This document shows positions 9,259-17,199 of a DNA stretch of 64,000 nucleotides, piece by piece. Origin of the DNA: CAVPPA01 sp963841325 (GTDB lineage: Bacteria; Patescibacteriota; Saccharimonadia; Saccharimonadales; UBA4665); the NCBI GenBank assembly GCA_963841325.1, contig CAWJBZ010000002.1:1-64000 (forward strand), read 5' to 3'. How positions within the stretch are numbered: position 1 is the first letter of the stretch; every line of letters starts with the position of its first letter. Made by a program: the position numbers and the translations under genes. Under the pieces are notes generated by a model. That model was given only the letters and a program-made list of their open reading frames with translations, did no database searches and was not told the DNA's origin.

Positions 9259-10405
9259 AGATACCCAGCTCGTATGCTCGACGCATGGCATGGGCAGGAC
9301 TGACGGCCTCCAGTTTTCGGAAAACATGCCGCCGTCGATTAGATATTGTTGGTTTGGCCCGACCACGAATTTTGGCAGCTTGAACAGGATTGTGTCCCAG
9401 GGATGTCAGTTCTAGATCGATTATCTCTATCGGCCATAGATTAGGTTTGACAGTCGATTCGGCTGATGGTAACTGATAGTTTAAGATACCTTTTTTAAGG
9501 CTTATCCGGACTGCCTGAGCTAAGTTGGCAGCCCCAAGCTTTCGATAGATGCGTGGCATAAACCAATTTCTAATGGATGGGTAAGATATTCCTATTTCAG
9601 CGGCAATTTGCTGATTTGTTAATCCATGTGATGCCAGTTCCAAGATCTGAACATCCTGCTTGGTCATGCCTACCTCAATTACTTCACACACTCTTTGTTG
9701 CAAGGTTTCCCTAAATTTAATTAGGTCTATCCAGTCTTTATATATCTCAATACAAGTAGCGGCTGAGGGGTAGTTATCAGGCATTTTAGTGTTACTATCC
9801 TCTGATCCGGTTACTAGTAGCCAGACCATAGCGTTAAAGTGAACTCTGGCTCGGTTGAAAACGGAATCATTAGCTTCAGCATGGGCCGTGACTACTCCAT
9901 AGATATGCGGCAAAACCTCTCTGTCAAATTGCTCCTGATCCATTTCCCAGTTAGCGGCCAGATCTGGGTGACGTCTTCGTTCGAGATAGGCAGTTGATGC
10001 GTCAGCTTGATCAGATTTTTGAAATAAACCCCGGAATGTTATTCCGGCCGTTGCCGGTTGATCGTCTGCCTCAAATTGACCGGTGCGACTGGATGTCAGT
10101 TTTTGCTGGGCTAAATAGAGAACGTCAATGGCTTCGGTTGGGCTACCGACTGGCTTAATATCTTCTTCCGTCAGCCACAGTTGCTAATAACGGCTGATTA
10201 CCGAGAGAGTATTTTCCGGCAGCGGCTGGTCTCTAAGGTGATGATTTTCACATTCCAGTATTAAACCGTCAATGATCCGCATCGTCTGGCGATGAGCATT
10301 TTGCCGCCGATCAGCAATTTGTCCCTGCAAGGCTAACATAATCATTTCAGCCTGGGCAATAGCTAGTGGTTGTGTTTCGCTTGGTCTTTCGTAGGCTAGT
10401 GCCAT
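9251..10405 (-). pseudogene. Tandem-HTH LuxR/GerE-type regulator interrupted by an in-frame TAG
   Basis: One reading frame runs from the ATG at 10405 to the stop at 9251, broken only by TAG at 10184-10186. The part before the stop is 73 codons; the part after it (about 310 codons) has no ATG until 9943, yet the intervening residues (for example FRGLFQKSDQ and TAYLERRRHPDL) look coding. The whole frame aligns with the paralogue at 10675-11490 across the stop. The C-terminus carries two LuxR-like HTH units (TNQQIAAEIGISYPSIRNWF, then PVQAAKIRGRAKPTISNRRR). Either a nonsense-mutated gene, a sequencing error, or an internal start giving a shorter regulator. Confidence 0.75.
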
Positions 10406-10447
10406 AGATAACTATCCCGTGTATAAATTTGAATTTAAGGAGATCCT

Positions 10448-10481
10448 TTTTATAAAAAATGCCATCCCCACGAGAATGGCC
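10448..10481 (-). terminator. Possible intrinsic terminator
   Basis: On the minus strand GCCAT/ATGGC (10461-10480) closes a short stem followed at once by ATTTTTTAT. It would stop transcripts of the gene ending at 10675, although it lies about 190 nt past the stop codon. The stem is only 5-6 bp. Confidence 0.45.
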
Positions 10482-10674
10482 AATCTACCAAAAAGCTGTT
10501 TAGTGGCTCTCATTGATGTCGTTTAAACTCCTCAACTGCTGGTTATGGCTACACAATATACTGTAACCACGTTTTGGTCAACTAATTTTATAATTAGTTT
10601 TTACATCATTATTGGGGATAGTTGGCAATTGATAGTCAAAAAGTGAAGATCGGTCTGACTTAAAAACATTTAAA

Positions 10675-11490
10675 CTATCGGTTGGCTGGTAAGATTACGT
10701 CTGATAGTGATTGATAGTCAGTGCTCATTAGTCTGTCGAGAGACGGTTTTTCTAAAAGATCTCTGACTCTATTTTGCAAAGCTTGGCGGTAATCATTACG
10801 TTGGAGCCACTCTTGGTGCCGTTGAACACATAGTTCTAGTGGCGGGTAAGCCTCTGGCAGTTCAGGGTAATTATCACTAGTCGTGGTGGTACAAAATATC
10901 CAGACTATACCATTGAAAATCTGACGCGAGGAATGAACTCGGTAACGACGATCCTGGTTAGACATCCGGGTGTAGGTCACCGTCGGTTCGATTTCATCTT
11001 GCCAAGTTGGGTTATCAATTTCCGTATAGATAATATTTTTCGAGTGCTCCAGCCATTCCGGGTGTGGTTTTGGTATATCTTCTGGGTCGGTATTTTGAAA
11101 TAAGCTAATTAAGGTTAATGGCTCATCGCCACTGAAGTCCTCATCTTCATCCGGAATGTCCTCTATGTTAAGTAGTTTCATATATCTATCCTGAACGTCA
11201 AACAGTCTTTCGTAAATATCAGCCATTGAGGCACCTTTCGGTGGTGTTATGTCAGGAGCGTTTCTCTTAAAAAAACGTAGGGCTCGCTTTTCGTCTTCGG
11301 CATCTAGAAGAGTAATGTCCAGTAGCCGGTTGGCTTCTATAAGACTGATAATACGATCGGCAGCTCGCACAATTTTTCGCGGTCGTTCACGGCTTTCTTT
11401 TATTCGGCTGGCATTCTGGCTTTCAGCAACTATTGTTTTAGCGGTTTCAGCAATTGATGTCGGACCGGTAAATTCGCTACTTTTGGGCAT
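10675..11490 (-). CDS. Paralogue of the split regulator, lacking the HTH domains
   Basis: 271 aa. Homologous to the N-terminal and middle parts of the neighbouring regulator: compare SRQIFNGIVWIF here with ARVHFNAMVWLL there, then similar proline/tyrosine spacing and QALQNRV against ETLQQRV. It ends just where the first LuxR-type HTH starts in the paralogue, so it would lack DNA binding. It may act as a dominant partner of the full-length protein or be a truncated duplicate. No signal peptide or membrane segment. Confidence 0.7.
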   Translation of the reverse strand: MPKSSEFTGPTSIAETAKTIVAESQNASRIKESRERPRKIVRAADRIISLIEANRLLDITLLDAEDEKRALRFFKRNAPDITPPKGASMADIYERLFDVQDRYMKLLNIEDIPDEDEDFSGDEPLTLISLFQNTDPEDIPKPHPEWLEHSKNIIYTEIDNPTWQDEIEPTVTYTRMSNQDRRYRVHSSRQIFNGIVWIFCTTTTSDNYPELPEAYPPLELCVQRHQEWLQRNDYRQALQNRVRDLLEKPSLDRLMSTDYQSLSDVILPANR

Positions 11491-11582
11491 ATTGATAATT
11501 ATTACTCATGCTAAGTTAATTAGTACGACGACGGTAATAAATAGATTTAGATTTTTGACAAGCAGACTTGAGCGGGGGGGGT

Positions 11583-11614
11583 GCGGCACGCTTAGCGTGA
11601 TTAAAGCGTGCCGC
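11583..11614 (-). terminator. Cassette A 3' hairpin
   Basis: Perfect 11-bp stem GCGGCACGCTT / AAGCGTGCCGC with a 10-nt loop, extendable past one bulge by GGGTG/CACCC. It starts 20 nt after the stop codon. No T-run follows, so it may be an RNA end-protecting structure rather than a simple intrinsic terminator. Confidence 0.85.
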
Positions 11615-11633
11615 CACCCATCCCAGCTTTCGG

Positions 11634-11978
11634 TCAATTCACCGCTAGTACCAGACCTTCGGTGTACGACTGGGCTTTGCCATGAAGTTGTTGTTCGACA
11701 GCGTAGAATTTGACGTGATCGCCAAACTCTTGACCGAACAACGACACGAAAGCCTCGTCGAAAAGACAGGAATCACCAACGTAGATCAACTGGAATTTTC
11801 CAGGTTTTTCTTCGACGATGGCATAAAGTTCCTGGCCCTCCTCGAGTTGCTCATCCAGATGTCGGTAGACGGGATAGGGTTGGCCATTGTCCCAGTCATC
11901 ACCGATTTCCAGTTCCGGAGTGTCTTTCTGGACGATTTTGAGAATGAAGGGATTGTCGACCCGCTTAATGATTGCCAC
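11634..11978 (-). CDS. Small acidic hypothetical protein (cassette A)
   Basis: 114 aa, soluble, acidic, no recognised family (opens MAIIKRVDNPFILKIVQ). GTG start at 11978 with a textbook AAAGGAGG about 8 nt upstream, unlike the mostly leaderless neighbours. Base composition and codon choice (GTC, GAC, CTG) are visibly GC-richer than adjacent genes. Sole gene of cassette A, framed by the inverted repeat and the 3' hairpin. Confidence 0.75.
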   Translation of the reverse strand: MAIIKRVDNPFILKIVQKDTPELEIGDDWDNGQPYPVYRHLDEQLEEGQELYAIVEEKPGKFQLIYVGDSCLFDEAFVSLFGQEFGDHVKFYAVEQQLHGKAQSYTEGLVLAVN

Positions 11979-12269
11979 GTGGTCGCCTCCTTTATCAAGA
12001 CTTAGAGTTAACCTACCTGGGGCAGGGGGATGGTGTTGGCTGACCAGACTTTGGTCTGGAATGAGCCATGAAATATCGTCTGCTTATCAAGGTACTCCGG
12101 AGCAGTCGGCCGCCCAATCAATCTGTTAAAACAGACTTGATTTAGCTACAACTCGCTCAACAAAGCGAGATTATAATAGCATGAAAGGGTGGTTTTATCA
12201 AAAAACCCTGGGGGCAATACTATTTGACGACCGTAGTTAACAGTTAAGCAACTATTACTTAGTACCTAA

Positions 12270-12854
12270 TTACTTGGATACTGGCTCTGCCCATAATCTA
12301 GACAGGGCAGTAGCTTGCTCATGGGTAATCAGCCCCTGTTCGGCTTGTTGCCAAAAATACTCGAACATTTGATAGGGTACCTCAGCCGGACTCGGTAGGG
12401 GCTTAGGTTTAGTTCGACCGTCTAGTTGATATTCACTGGAAGCTAATTGCTGATCGGCTTCCGGGGAAATAAACACTTTTTGCTCGTTGGCCGATAGGAT
12501 ATCTTCCATTTCATCGGTGACCAGCGCCGGCAGCGCGATTACGTATCTTCCAGAGAGAATAGCCTCTCTCCATAAATCAGCATTATCAGCAAAATGTTGG
12601 GGCAGTTTCAGGCCGTCGTATAATTGGAAATTATTTAATACCATGTCACGGGCTACCACATGATAAAGTGGGCTTCTTCTAAATATCAAATGAGCTAGGT
12701 GTAATCCGCCCGGAAGTCGAGCGTTGTTGACTTGTTCAATATGGTTATAAAAAGTTGCTCGGCCAATAAAATTATATATAGCCGAATTATGAGGTGTTAA
12801 TTCAATTTTTTCTTCAGCTGTATAGATAATTATGCGTGGGTTTTCGGCGGCCAT
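12270..12854 (-). CDS. Hypothetical protein (194 aa)
   Basis: Unrecognised soluble protein, AT-richer than the cassettes on both sides. Contains aromatic-rich mid-segments and a helical C-terminus (EQGLITHEQATALSRLW). No membrane segment. It lies just upstream of the promoter region of cassette A with a short IR (GGGTGGTTTT against AAAAAACCC, 12187-12208) between. Confidence 0.7.
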   Translation of the reverse strand: MAAENPRIIIYTAEEKIELTPHNSAIYNFIGRATFYNHIEQVNNARLPGGLHLAHLIFRRSPLYHVVARDMVLNNFQLYDGLKLPQHFADNADLWREAILSGRYVIALPALVTDEMEDILSANEQKVFISPEADQQLASSEYQLDGRTKPKPLPSPAEVPYQMFEYFWQQAEQGLITHEQATALSRLWAEPVSK

Positions 12855-12978
12855 TGCTGCTTACTATTAGTTAGTTAATTTGAACTATAAAACAATATTG
12901 GCTGATTATCAACTACTTCTTAGACTGACAACTATACCTCAAGCCAAGTAGAATAGTTTAGGTTTATAATACTGGAAC

Positions 12979-13404
12979 ATGAGCCTTAAGCCCTTAAAAC
13001 AACTAATTAAAGATACTCGTGCTTACTATGACAGTATTGGACGAGTATATAGTAAAATTCTTAATTCCTATGTTTACTTTACTGCCGAGGGTAAGCGCCA
13101 CCTATTATATAAGGGAAATCGTAAGAAAAGAGACGTAAAAGAACAACGCTATAAATTGACTCTTTTCCCATTAGTTATACCTGTCCTAAAGCATGCAACA
13201 TCTATACAGGATTGGCGTTTCCCGGATAGCCAAAAAGAACCAGACGTCCAATATTATTCAGTGGTATGTAATGTAGGTAAGAGTAACTTACCCGTGAGAG
13301 TTATTGTTAAGAGAACGGGTGATGGTCAAATCAACTATTATAGTGTTATGAAACACGAAAACATCTCAAGAACCCAAAAACCCCGCAATAAACGGGGTTC
13401 TTAG
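12979..13404 (+). CDS. Hypothetical basic protein (141 aa), possible nuclease
   Basis: Strongly basic, rich in Lys, Arg and Tyr, no membrane segment. The C-terminal half (PVRVIVKRTGDGQINYYSVM) has a beta-sheet pattern reminiscent of small RNase/toxin folds, but no family can be assigned with confidence. The last codons (RNKRGS) are encoded inside a terminator hairpin, so gene and terminator overlap. No ribosome site is evident. It converges on the ribozyme-ended cassette B. Confidence 0.6.
   Translation: MSLKPLKQLIKDTRAYYDSIGRVYSKILNSYVYFTAEGKRHLLYKGNRKKRDVKEQRYKLTLFPLVIPVLKHATSIQDWRFPDSQKEPDVQYYSVVCNVGKSNLPVRVIVKRTGDGQINYYSVMKHENISRTQKPRNKRGS
13378..13400. terminator. Bidirectional intrinsic terminator
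   Basis: AACCCCG/CGGGGTT stem with a 7-nt loop. On the minus strand it is followed by TTTTTGG; on the plus strand by CTT. It serves the plus-strand gene ending at 13404 and any minus-strand RNA coming from cassette B or from the structured RNA at 13405-13467. Confidence 0.8.
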
Positions 13405-13467
13405 GTGTGCTTGCTTCCCAACTTAGAAAAGTCGAAGAGGGGCTCTCGCCCGCAAGCACATTAAAAG
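13378..13467 (-). ncRNA. Putative small structured RNA
   Basis: On the minus strand TTGCAT (about 13496) and TATACT (about 13474), spaced 16-17 nt, form a promoter just ahead of a compact structure. The outer stem is GTGCTTGC/GCAAGCAC (13453-13460 with 13408-13415). Two inner hairpins, GGGC-GAGA-GCCC and ACTT-ttct-AAGT, make a three-way junction. It ends in the terminator at 13378-13400. It contains no ORF on this strand. It lies just downstream of the hammerhead of cassette B. Class unknown. Confidence 0.5.
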
Positions 13468-13561
13468 TATATCAATAATGTCAATATATGCAAGTAATAT
13501 ATCTAACAATAAGTCAACATGTTTTTGTAAAAAATGCCATAGTATACCCAGACTGATATTA

Positions 13562-13617
13562 GTTAACTTTTCGTCCTTTTGGACTCATCAGCATGAACAC
13601 ACATTCATGAAAATTAT
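13562..13617 (-). ncRNA. Type III hammerhead ribozyme (cassette B)
   Basis: On the minus strand the complete core CTGATGA ... GAAA is present. Stem I is CATGAA/TTCATG (6 bp, loop TGTGTG). Stem II is GTCC/GGAC with loop AAAA. Stem III pairs TAATTT with AAGTTA (6 bp, one G-U). Position 17 is U, so predicted cleavage lies between 13610 and 13609. The upstream product would then end right after the 3' inverted-repeat arm of cassette B. Confidence 0.88.
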
Positions 13618-13640
13618 GTATCAGACAAGGAGGTAAGATC

Positions 13641-13681
13641 GGGGGACCGCTAAAGGCACCTGGTGCTAGCTACGGTCCCCC
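13641..13681 (-). terminator. Cassette B 3' hairpin
   Basis: Perfect 9-bp stem GGGGGACCG / CGGTCCCCC with an internal GCACC/GGTGC hairpin. It lies between the stop codon of the cassette gene and the 3' inverted-repeat arm. No T-run follows on the minus strand. Confidence 0.85.
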
Positions 13682-13743
13682 GCTTAAATTGGCAGTGTCA
13701 AGATTCGGGAATGGTTTTCCGGAAGCTTTGGCGCCGAGTGGAC

Positions 13744-14121
13744 TTAGCGAAGCTGGATGCGCTGCCCATAAAAATGTCTCTCATCTCGATCACGGTTTAC
13801 GAAGCGCTGAAGGCCGTTGTCAGCTATGAATTCAACCCTCTGATAGCGCGGTACCTTGATGGTCCGGTTACCGATCCAAGAGCCGTTTTCGATGATGGCT
13901 TCGCTGACCGTATCCAGGAACTGGAAGCTGATAACCGTACCAAAGGCACCATCATGCCACCACTCTAACAGCCAACGGCAGCCGTTAACCAGCAGCACCG
14001 CAGCGCAGATGCCGACGGCGATCAGCGCCCAGATTGCCAGTTGCTTCCGAAAGAAGACGACTGCCAGGGCAACGACCAAGGCAAAAACGACAGATCCCAG
14101 GCCTTCACTGAGCCTTTTCAC
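13744..14121 (-). CDS. Small membrane protein (cassette B)
   Basis: 125 aa, no recognised family. Two membrane helices: about residues 9-24 (GSVVFALVVALAVVFF) and 29-47 (IWALIAVGICAAVLLV). A hydrophilic C-terminal domain of about 70 residues follows (ends ERHFYGQRIQLR). GTG start with TTGGAGG upstream. That GGAGG is part of the leader arm which can pair with the 3' tail, so translation could be controlled by the panhandle or by ribozyme cleavage. Confidence 0.75.
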   Translation of the reverse strand: MKRLSEGLGSVVFALVVALAVVFFRKQLAIWALIAVGICAAVLLVNGCRWLLEWWHDGAFGTVISFQFLDTVSEAIIENGSWIGNRTIKVPRYQRVEFIADNGLQRFVNRDRDERHFYGQRIQLR

Positions 14122-14254
14122 TGCAAACTTTCCTCCAAAGTCTGATACTACCTTACGTCACAATAGCAACGTAACAAGAATATTTTAACATTTAATACTT
14201 TATTAAGCTATTTTAGTATACTAAGTTATTATCTGACATTCTGTTAAGGTTTAG

Positions 14255-14335
14255 CAGCCTTCTGCCGGGGTTTTATCGGCAGTTTCAGCCTTTGGGACTA
14301 ATTGATCTGAACGCCGATTGATAATAAAGTTGTTT
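14255..14335 (-). other. Hammerhead-like structured segment after cassette C
   Basis: On the minus strand ATCGGC...GCCGAT encloses TTCAG...CTGAA, with an internal AGTCCCAAAGG followed by CTGAAAC. The stretch AGTCCCAAAGG-nn-GAAA matches stem II and the GAAA box of the two hammerheads, and sits where a hammerhead would be expected, just past the 3' arm of cassette C. The CTGATGA box and stem I are absent. A following CTGCC/GGCAG stem-loop is also present. Probably a decayed or different ribozyme. Confidence 0.35.
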
Positions 14336-14362
14336 AGAGAAGTACCAGACGGAGGGATTGGC

Positions 14363-14409
14363 GGGGAAGGCCGATAATCGTTTGTTAAAACGAACAGTGC
14401 GGCCTCCCC
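14363..14409 (-). terminator. Cassette C 3' hairpin
   Basis: GGGG-A-AGGCCG pairs with CGGCCTCCCC, with an inner CGTTT/AAACG hairpin. Located just after the stop codon of the cassette gene; no T-run follows on the minus strand. Confidence 0.8.
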
Positions 14410-14419
14410 CAGGACATCC

Positions 14420-14776
14420 CTAAGTCATTGGTACCCGAAAAGGGTCCCAGCCTCTGGCGATGGCGACTGCCAGCCAAAGACCAACCACGGCGACGGCCGA
14501 TAGCCCAACAACCCTGACGAACAGCGACTGTTCGGGAACGATGTTGGACACCAGTACGGCAATGGCTATGACTGAGCTGGTAATTATCACCCAAAAACCT
14601 TTCCAGTGGCAATAGACGGAAGTGATGCCGAGAGCAAACAGCATAACTGCCAGCCCAATTCGGATCAGTCGACCGGTTATTCCCAGAAAGACAGCGTCGC
14701 GATTGAAGACGAACACCGCCATAAAGCTAATGGCAAGCGTCAGTCCAACTGCGCTACGGATGATTTTGGCGAACAT
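14420..14776 (-). CDS. Small integral membrane protein (cassette C)
   Basis: 118 aa with about four membrane helices (residues 7-26, 34-52, 59-78 and 86-107), short loops and a WDPFRVP tail. No family recognised. ATG start with AGGAG about 10 nt upstream. GC-rich compared with flanking AT-rich spacers. Sole gene of cassette C. Confidence 0.75.
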   Translation of the reverse strand: MFAKIIRSAVGLTLAISFMAVFVFNRDAVFLGITGRLIRIGLAVMLFALGITSVYCHWKGFWVIITSSVIAIAVLVSNIVPEQSLFVRVVGLSAVAVVGLWLAVAIARGWDPFRVPMT

Positions 14777-14988
14777 AGTACTGCGACTCCTGCTAAGACG
14801 TAGGTTAAAACATTAGCAAAGACTGGTACTTCTCTCAAAGTTCACTTCACCTGATGGTAAAGTATCTATATAGTAGCATAAACTCGTTGTTTTAGCAAGT
14901 ATCCGATGCGTTTTAGAACAACGGTAAAAATTCTAACTTCATACCAACCGACAGGGATGGAATAATATCGAAGGTGGTTACTATTTTG

Positions 14989-16239
14989 TTAGCGTTGGGG
15001 GTTTTGGAGATCGGCGCCGTAAACTAAATTGGCTGTATTAATAAAGGTATCTTTATCACGAATAATAGCTTGCGGCGGTAACTGGTTAGAGTGAGTTTGA
15101 ACAGCGGTGACCCGCTTAACGGCGGTGCCGATGGCTAGAAATTCAATAACACCGTTACTTAGGTCGTAGATATAGGTTTTAATACCTAAGACATCGTCGG
15201 CGCCGATAGCCTCAGCTTGGGCTTGAACCCGTTTTAGCGATTCTTCCCGGGCACCGTAGATTAATTCAGTTAAGGTCTTGATTTCGCCTCTGATCATATT
15301 ACGGAAAGAGGCCCGAATCCCGCCGGCGACTCCTAATGAGTAAACTGAGGTACCTAGTACCAATTTTAGTGGGGCATAGCCTAGTTTAGTGATATTCCAG
15401 GTTTCTTCGGCGGTTAAGTCACTGGTAATCACCCCGCCGACGGACGCGGCTAAGGAATTAATCGTCTGGTTATAGGAAGCGGTACCGATCATGATCATTT
15501 CTTGAATTCCGGAAATGCCTAATGGCAGGATAGTGGTTCGGATACCGATGACACTATTAGCACCTTTGGTTTTGGCTTCCTGTTCAATCCGTTGAAGGGC
15601 TAAGTTCCGGGTGGTATTAAAGATGTTACTGTATTGCTTAACCTCACCTTTGGCTAATTGCCGCAGTCGGCCCAGCACCCCCCGGCCAAAACCGATAGAG
15701 TAGGCCACATTCCCGAAAACAAAACTGACCGGGGCGTAGCCGGCATCCCACTGACAGAACAATTCCTGGCCGTCAGCGGCCGTGGTAAAGGGAATATGCT
15801 GGGAGGCTTCGCGTTTGAGGGTGGAACCGACGGTTAAAAACTCAACGTTACCCGGATGAAAAATTAATTCGCTGGTGACGCCGCTAGCGCCATTTCCGCC
15901 GCCGCTCTGCAGTTCCTGTTCAAAGCGCTGTAAGGATAAAGTCCGTCCCTGGGCAATCATATTTGTATAAGCGGCAATTTCGCCGCCGACAAATGTCCGG
16001 ATATTGGAACGCAGGCCACCCAGCAGGCCCATCGAAAAGACACTATTGCCGACCAGCAAGCTGCCCGGGTTATAACCGAGCAGACCAACGCAATACATTT
16101 CATTACCGGATAATCCGGAATACTGAGTTACGATCGCATTGGTACCGGGCACTGTCTGTTTAAATAATAACGATTTACCGCAGGATAAACAGACTGATAT
16201 CCCCGGCGGATTGGTCTGACCGCAGTTTGGGCAATTCAT
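14989..16239 (-). CDS. Zinc-ribbon protein with three YbjQ/UPF0145-like domains
   Basis: 416 aa. Residues 1-25 are a zinc ribbon (CPNCG...CLSCG). Three copies of a YbjQ-type (putative heavy-metal-binding, pentamer-forming) domain follow, at about 45-145, 155-260 and 280-375. Each has a GYAP or GYNP strand, a YSxGxxGGxxxxxR stretch, a helix of the type ExxxxxxIYxAREESLxR, and an ending like GVxEFLxIGTAVKR. YbjQ function is not established. Three fused copies plus a zinc ribbon is unusual but seen in candidate-phyla genomes. Confidence 0.7.
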   Translation of the reverse strand: MNCPNCGQTNPPGISVCLSCGKSLLFKQTVPGTNAIVTQYSGLSGNEMYCVGLLGYNPGSLLVGNSVFSMGLLGGLRSNIRTFVGGEIAAYTNMIAQGRTLSLQRFEQELQSGGGNGASGVTSELIFHPGNVEFLTVGSTLKREASQHIPFTTAADGQELFCQWDAGYAPVSFVFGNVAYSIGFGRGVLGRLRQLAKGEVKQYSNIFNTTRNLALQRIEQEAKTKGANSVIGIRTTILPLGISGIQEMIMIGTASYNQTINSLAASVGGVITSDLTAEETWNITKLGYAPLKLVLGTSVYSLGVAGGIRASFRNMIRGEIKTLTELIYGAREESLKRVQAQAEAIGADDVLGIKTYIYDLSNGVIEFLAIGTAVKRVTAVQTHSNQLPPQAIIRDKDTFINTANLVYGADLQNPQR

Positions 16240-16321
16240 TAATTCGGTAGTCTCCCATTGGCTTGCTAAAACTTAATTTGTACTATGAGCTTTAGGTGGT
16301 TGGTTGTAAAGAAATTTCAGA

Positions 16322-16981
16322 TTAACTGCAGTCATTAGGCTCGACATAATCGACAATATACTCCTGAAACGGTCCCTGCAGACGATCCTTTACTTTGCCT
16401 AACCGACGCCCCCGGATATGATCACTTAGTCTAACTAATAAATCATGGCGACCGTGAGCAAAGCTGACATCCTCAAATTTACGACTGGCTTTGTCCAAAA
16501 TAACGTCCAGTATCTCTTTTTCATCAGGAGCAAATTGATGATTAGTCATAAAGCCGATGCTGTGCGGGCTATCGATTTCTAAAGCCGGTTGGCGGACTAC
16601 TTGGGTTTGCCCCCAACTGCTCCAGAAGCCTGCTTGACGTAAACCAGCCAGCGCTTGAGCTGCTAGAGCCCGGATAATGACACCTCGCATTTCAGGATCT
16701 TCATATTTGACTGATTGAAACTCTTCAACCTGATCTTGTTTTAAAAATGAACTGACTAACCTATGGGTGAAGTCCCGGACTTCTAGTCGGTTAAACAGGG
16801 CATTAGCCGGTTCAAATTCAAATCGGCCATGGCGGCGCCGGATATCATCACCATTAATACCAGGCGTATTCATCAGCAATGCTCGGACGGCATAATGAGT
16901 TTCATAACTAGGTATCGGATTGATAGCTAGTTCTATCGATTGATTATCCGTTCGACTAAGCGTTGTTATAACTTCTAACAT
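16322..16981 (-). CDS. Hypothetical protein (219 aa)
   Basis: Unrecognised soluble protein. Middle section is charged and helical (EEFQSVKYEDPEMRGVIIRA), C-terminus mixed. It lies 80 bp upstream of the YbjQ-like gene on the same strand, possibly one unit. No signal peptide. Confidence 0.7.
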   Translation of the reverse strand: MLEVITTLSRTDNQSIELAINPIPSYETHYAVRALLMNTPGINGDDIRRRHGRFEFEPANALFNRLEVRDFTHRLVSSFLKQDQVEEFQSVKYEDPEMRGVIIRALAAQALAGLRQAGFWSSWGQTQVVRQPALEIDSPHSIGFMTNHQFAPDEKEILDVILDKASRKFEDVSFAHGRHDLLVRLSDHIRGRRLGKVKDRLQGPFQEYIVDYVEPNDCS

Positions 16982-17149
16982 AATAATTTATCAATCTAAA
17001 ATCTTTAATGATAATCTCTAAGGTATCAGCAGATTAACATATCTTACAATTAGCAATTTTATTGATTATGGTTCAATTAACTGTTTATTTTGAGGAATAA
17101 TTAAGTATGAAAAATTTATATAATTTTTGTATCAGACGATCAGGGGCGC

Positions 17150-17199
17150 GGCGGGGAGGCCACAAAGCGTGTTGTTCACACATCTCTGCAGCCTCCGCC
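17150..17199 (-). terminator. Cassette D 3' hairpin
   Basis: GGCGG(GG)AGGC pairs with GCCTCCGCC around a 30-nt loop. It precedes the 3' inverted-repeat arm. The 80 nt between it and the last small gene show no convincing coding sequence. Confidence 0.75.

Larger units (their letters stand above)
11555..12090 (-). repeat. Cassette A: flanking 13-bp inverted repeat
   Basis: TTGACAAGCAGAC at 11555-11567 faces GTCTGCTTATCAA at 12078-12090 (12 of 13 complementary). Between them is one GC-richer gene on the minus strand with a strong ribosome site and a GC hairpin after its stop. Upstream on the minus strand is an extended -10 box ATGC-TATTAT (12173-12178), followed at the start site by the inverted repeat CTCGCT/AGCGAG (12152-12169). 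A further small hairpin CCAGAC/GTCTGG lies in the leader at about 12044-12058. Confidence 0.65.
13618..14148 (-). repeat. Cassette B: flanking inverted repeat including the Shine-Dalgarno
   Basis: GTATCAGAC at 13618-13626 faces GTCTGATAC at 14140-14148 (9 of 9). The match resumes with GGAGG-nAAG on one side and CTTn-CCTCC on the other, to about 13637 and 14128. In the minus-strand RNA the 3' tail can therefore pair with the 5' leader including GGAGG, the ribosome site of the gene. The transcript should begin at the hairpin TTACGT/ACGTAA (14153-14174), directly after an extended -10 box TGT-TAAAAT (14182-14190). Confidence 0.8.
14336..14835 (-). repeat. Cassette C: flanking 13-bp perfect inverted repeat
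   Basis: AGAGAAGTACCAG at 14336-14348 faces CTGGTACTTCTCT at 14823-14835. The left arm continues into ACGGAGGG, so the RNA tail carries CCTCC. The promoter has an extended -10 box TATGC-TACTAT (14870-14875). The RNA start coincides with a hairpin ACTTTACC/GGTGAAGT (14844-14863). Same plan as cassettes A, B, D and E. Confidence 0.8.

Noticed and set aside
13408..13460. Twister, pistol or HDV-type ribozyme
   Set aside because: The three-way junction lacks the conserved loop sequences of these classes as far as I can recall them.
14385..14612. 75-codon minus-strand frame overlapping cassette C gene
   Set aside because: Shadow frame without ribosome site; includes the 3' hairpin.
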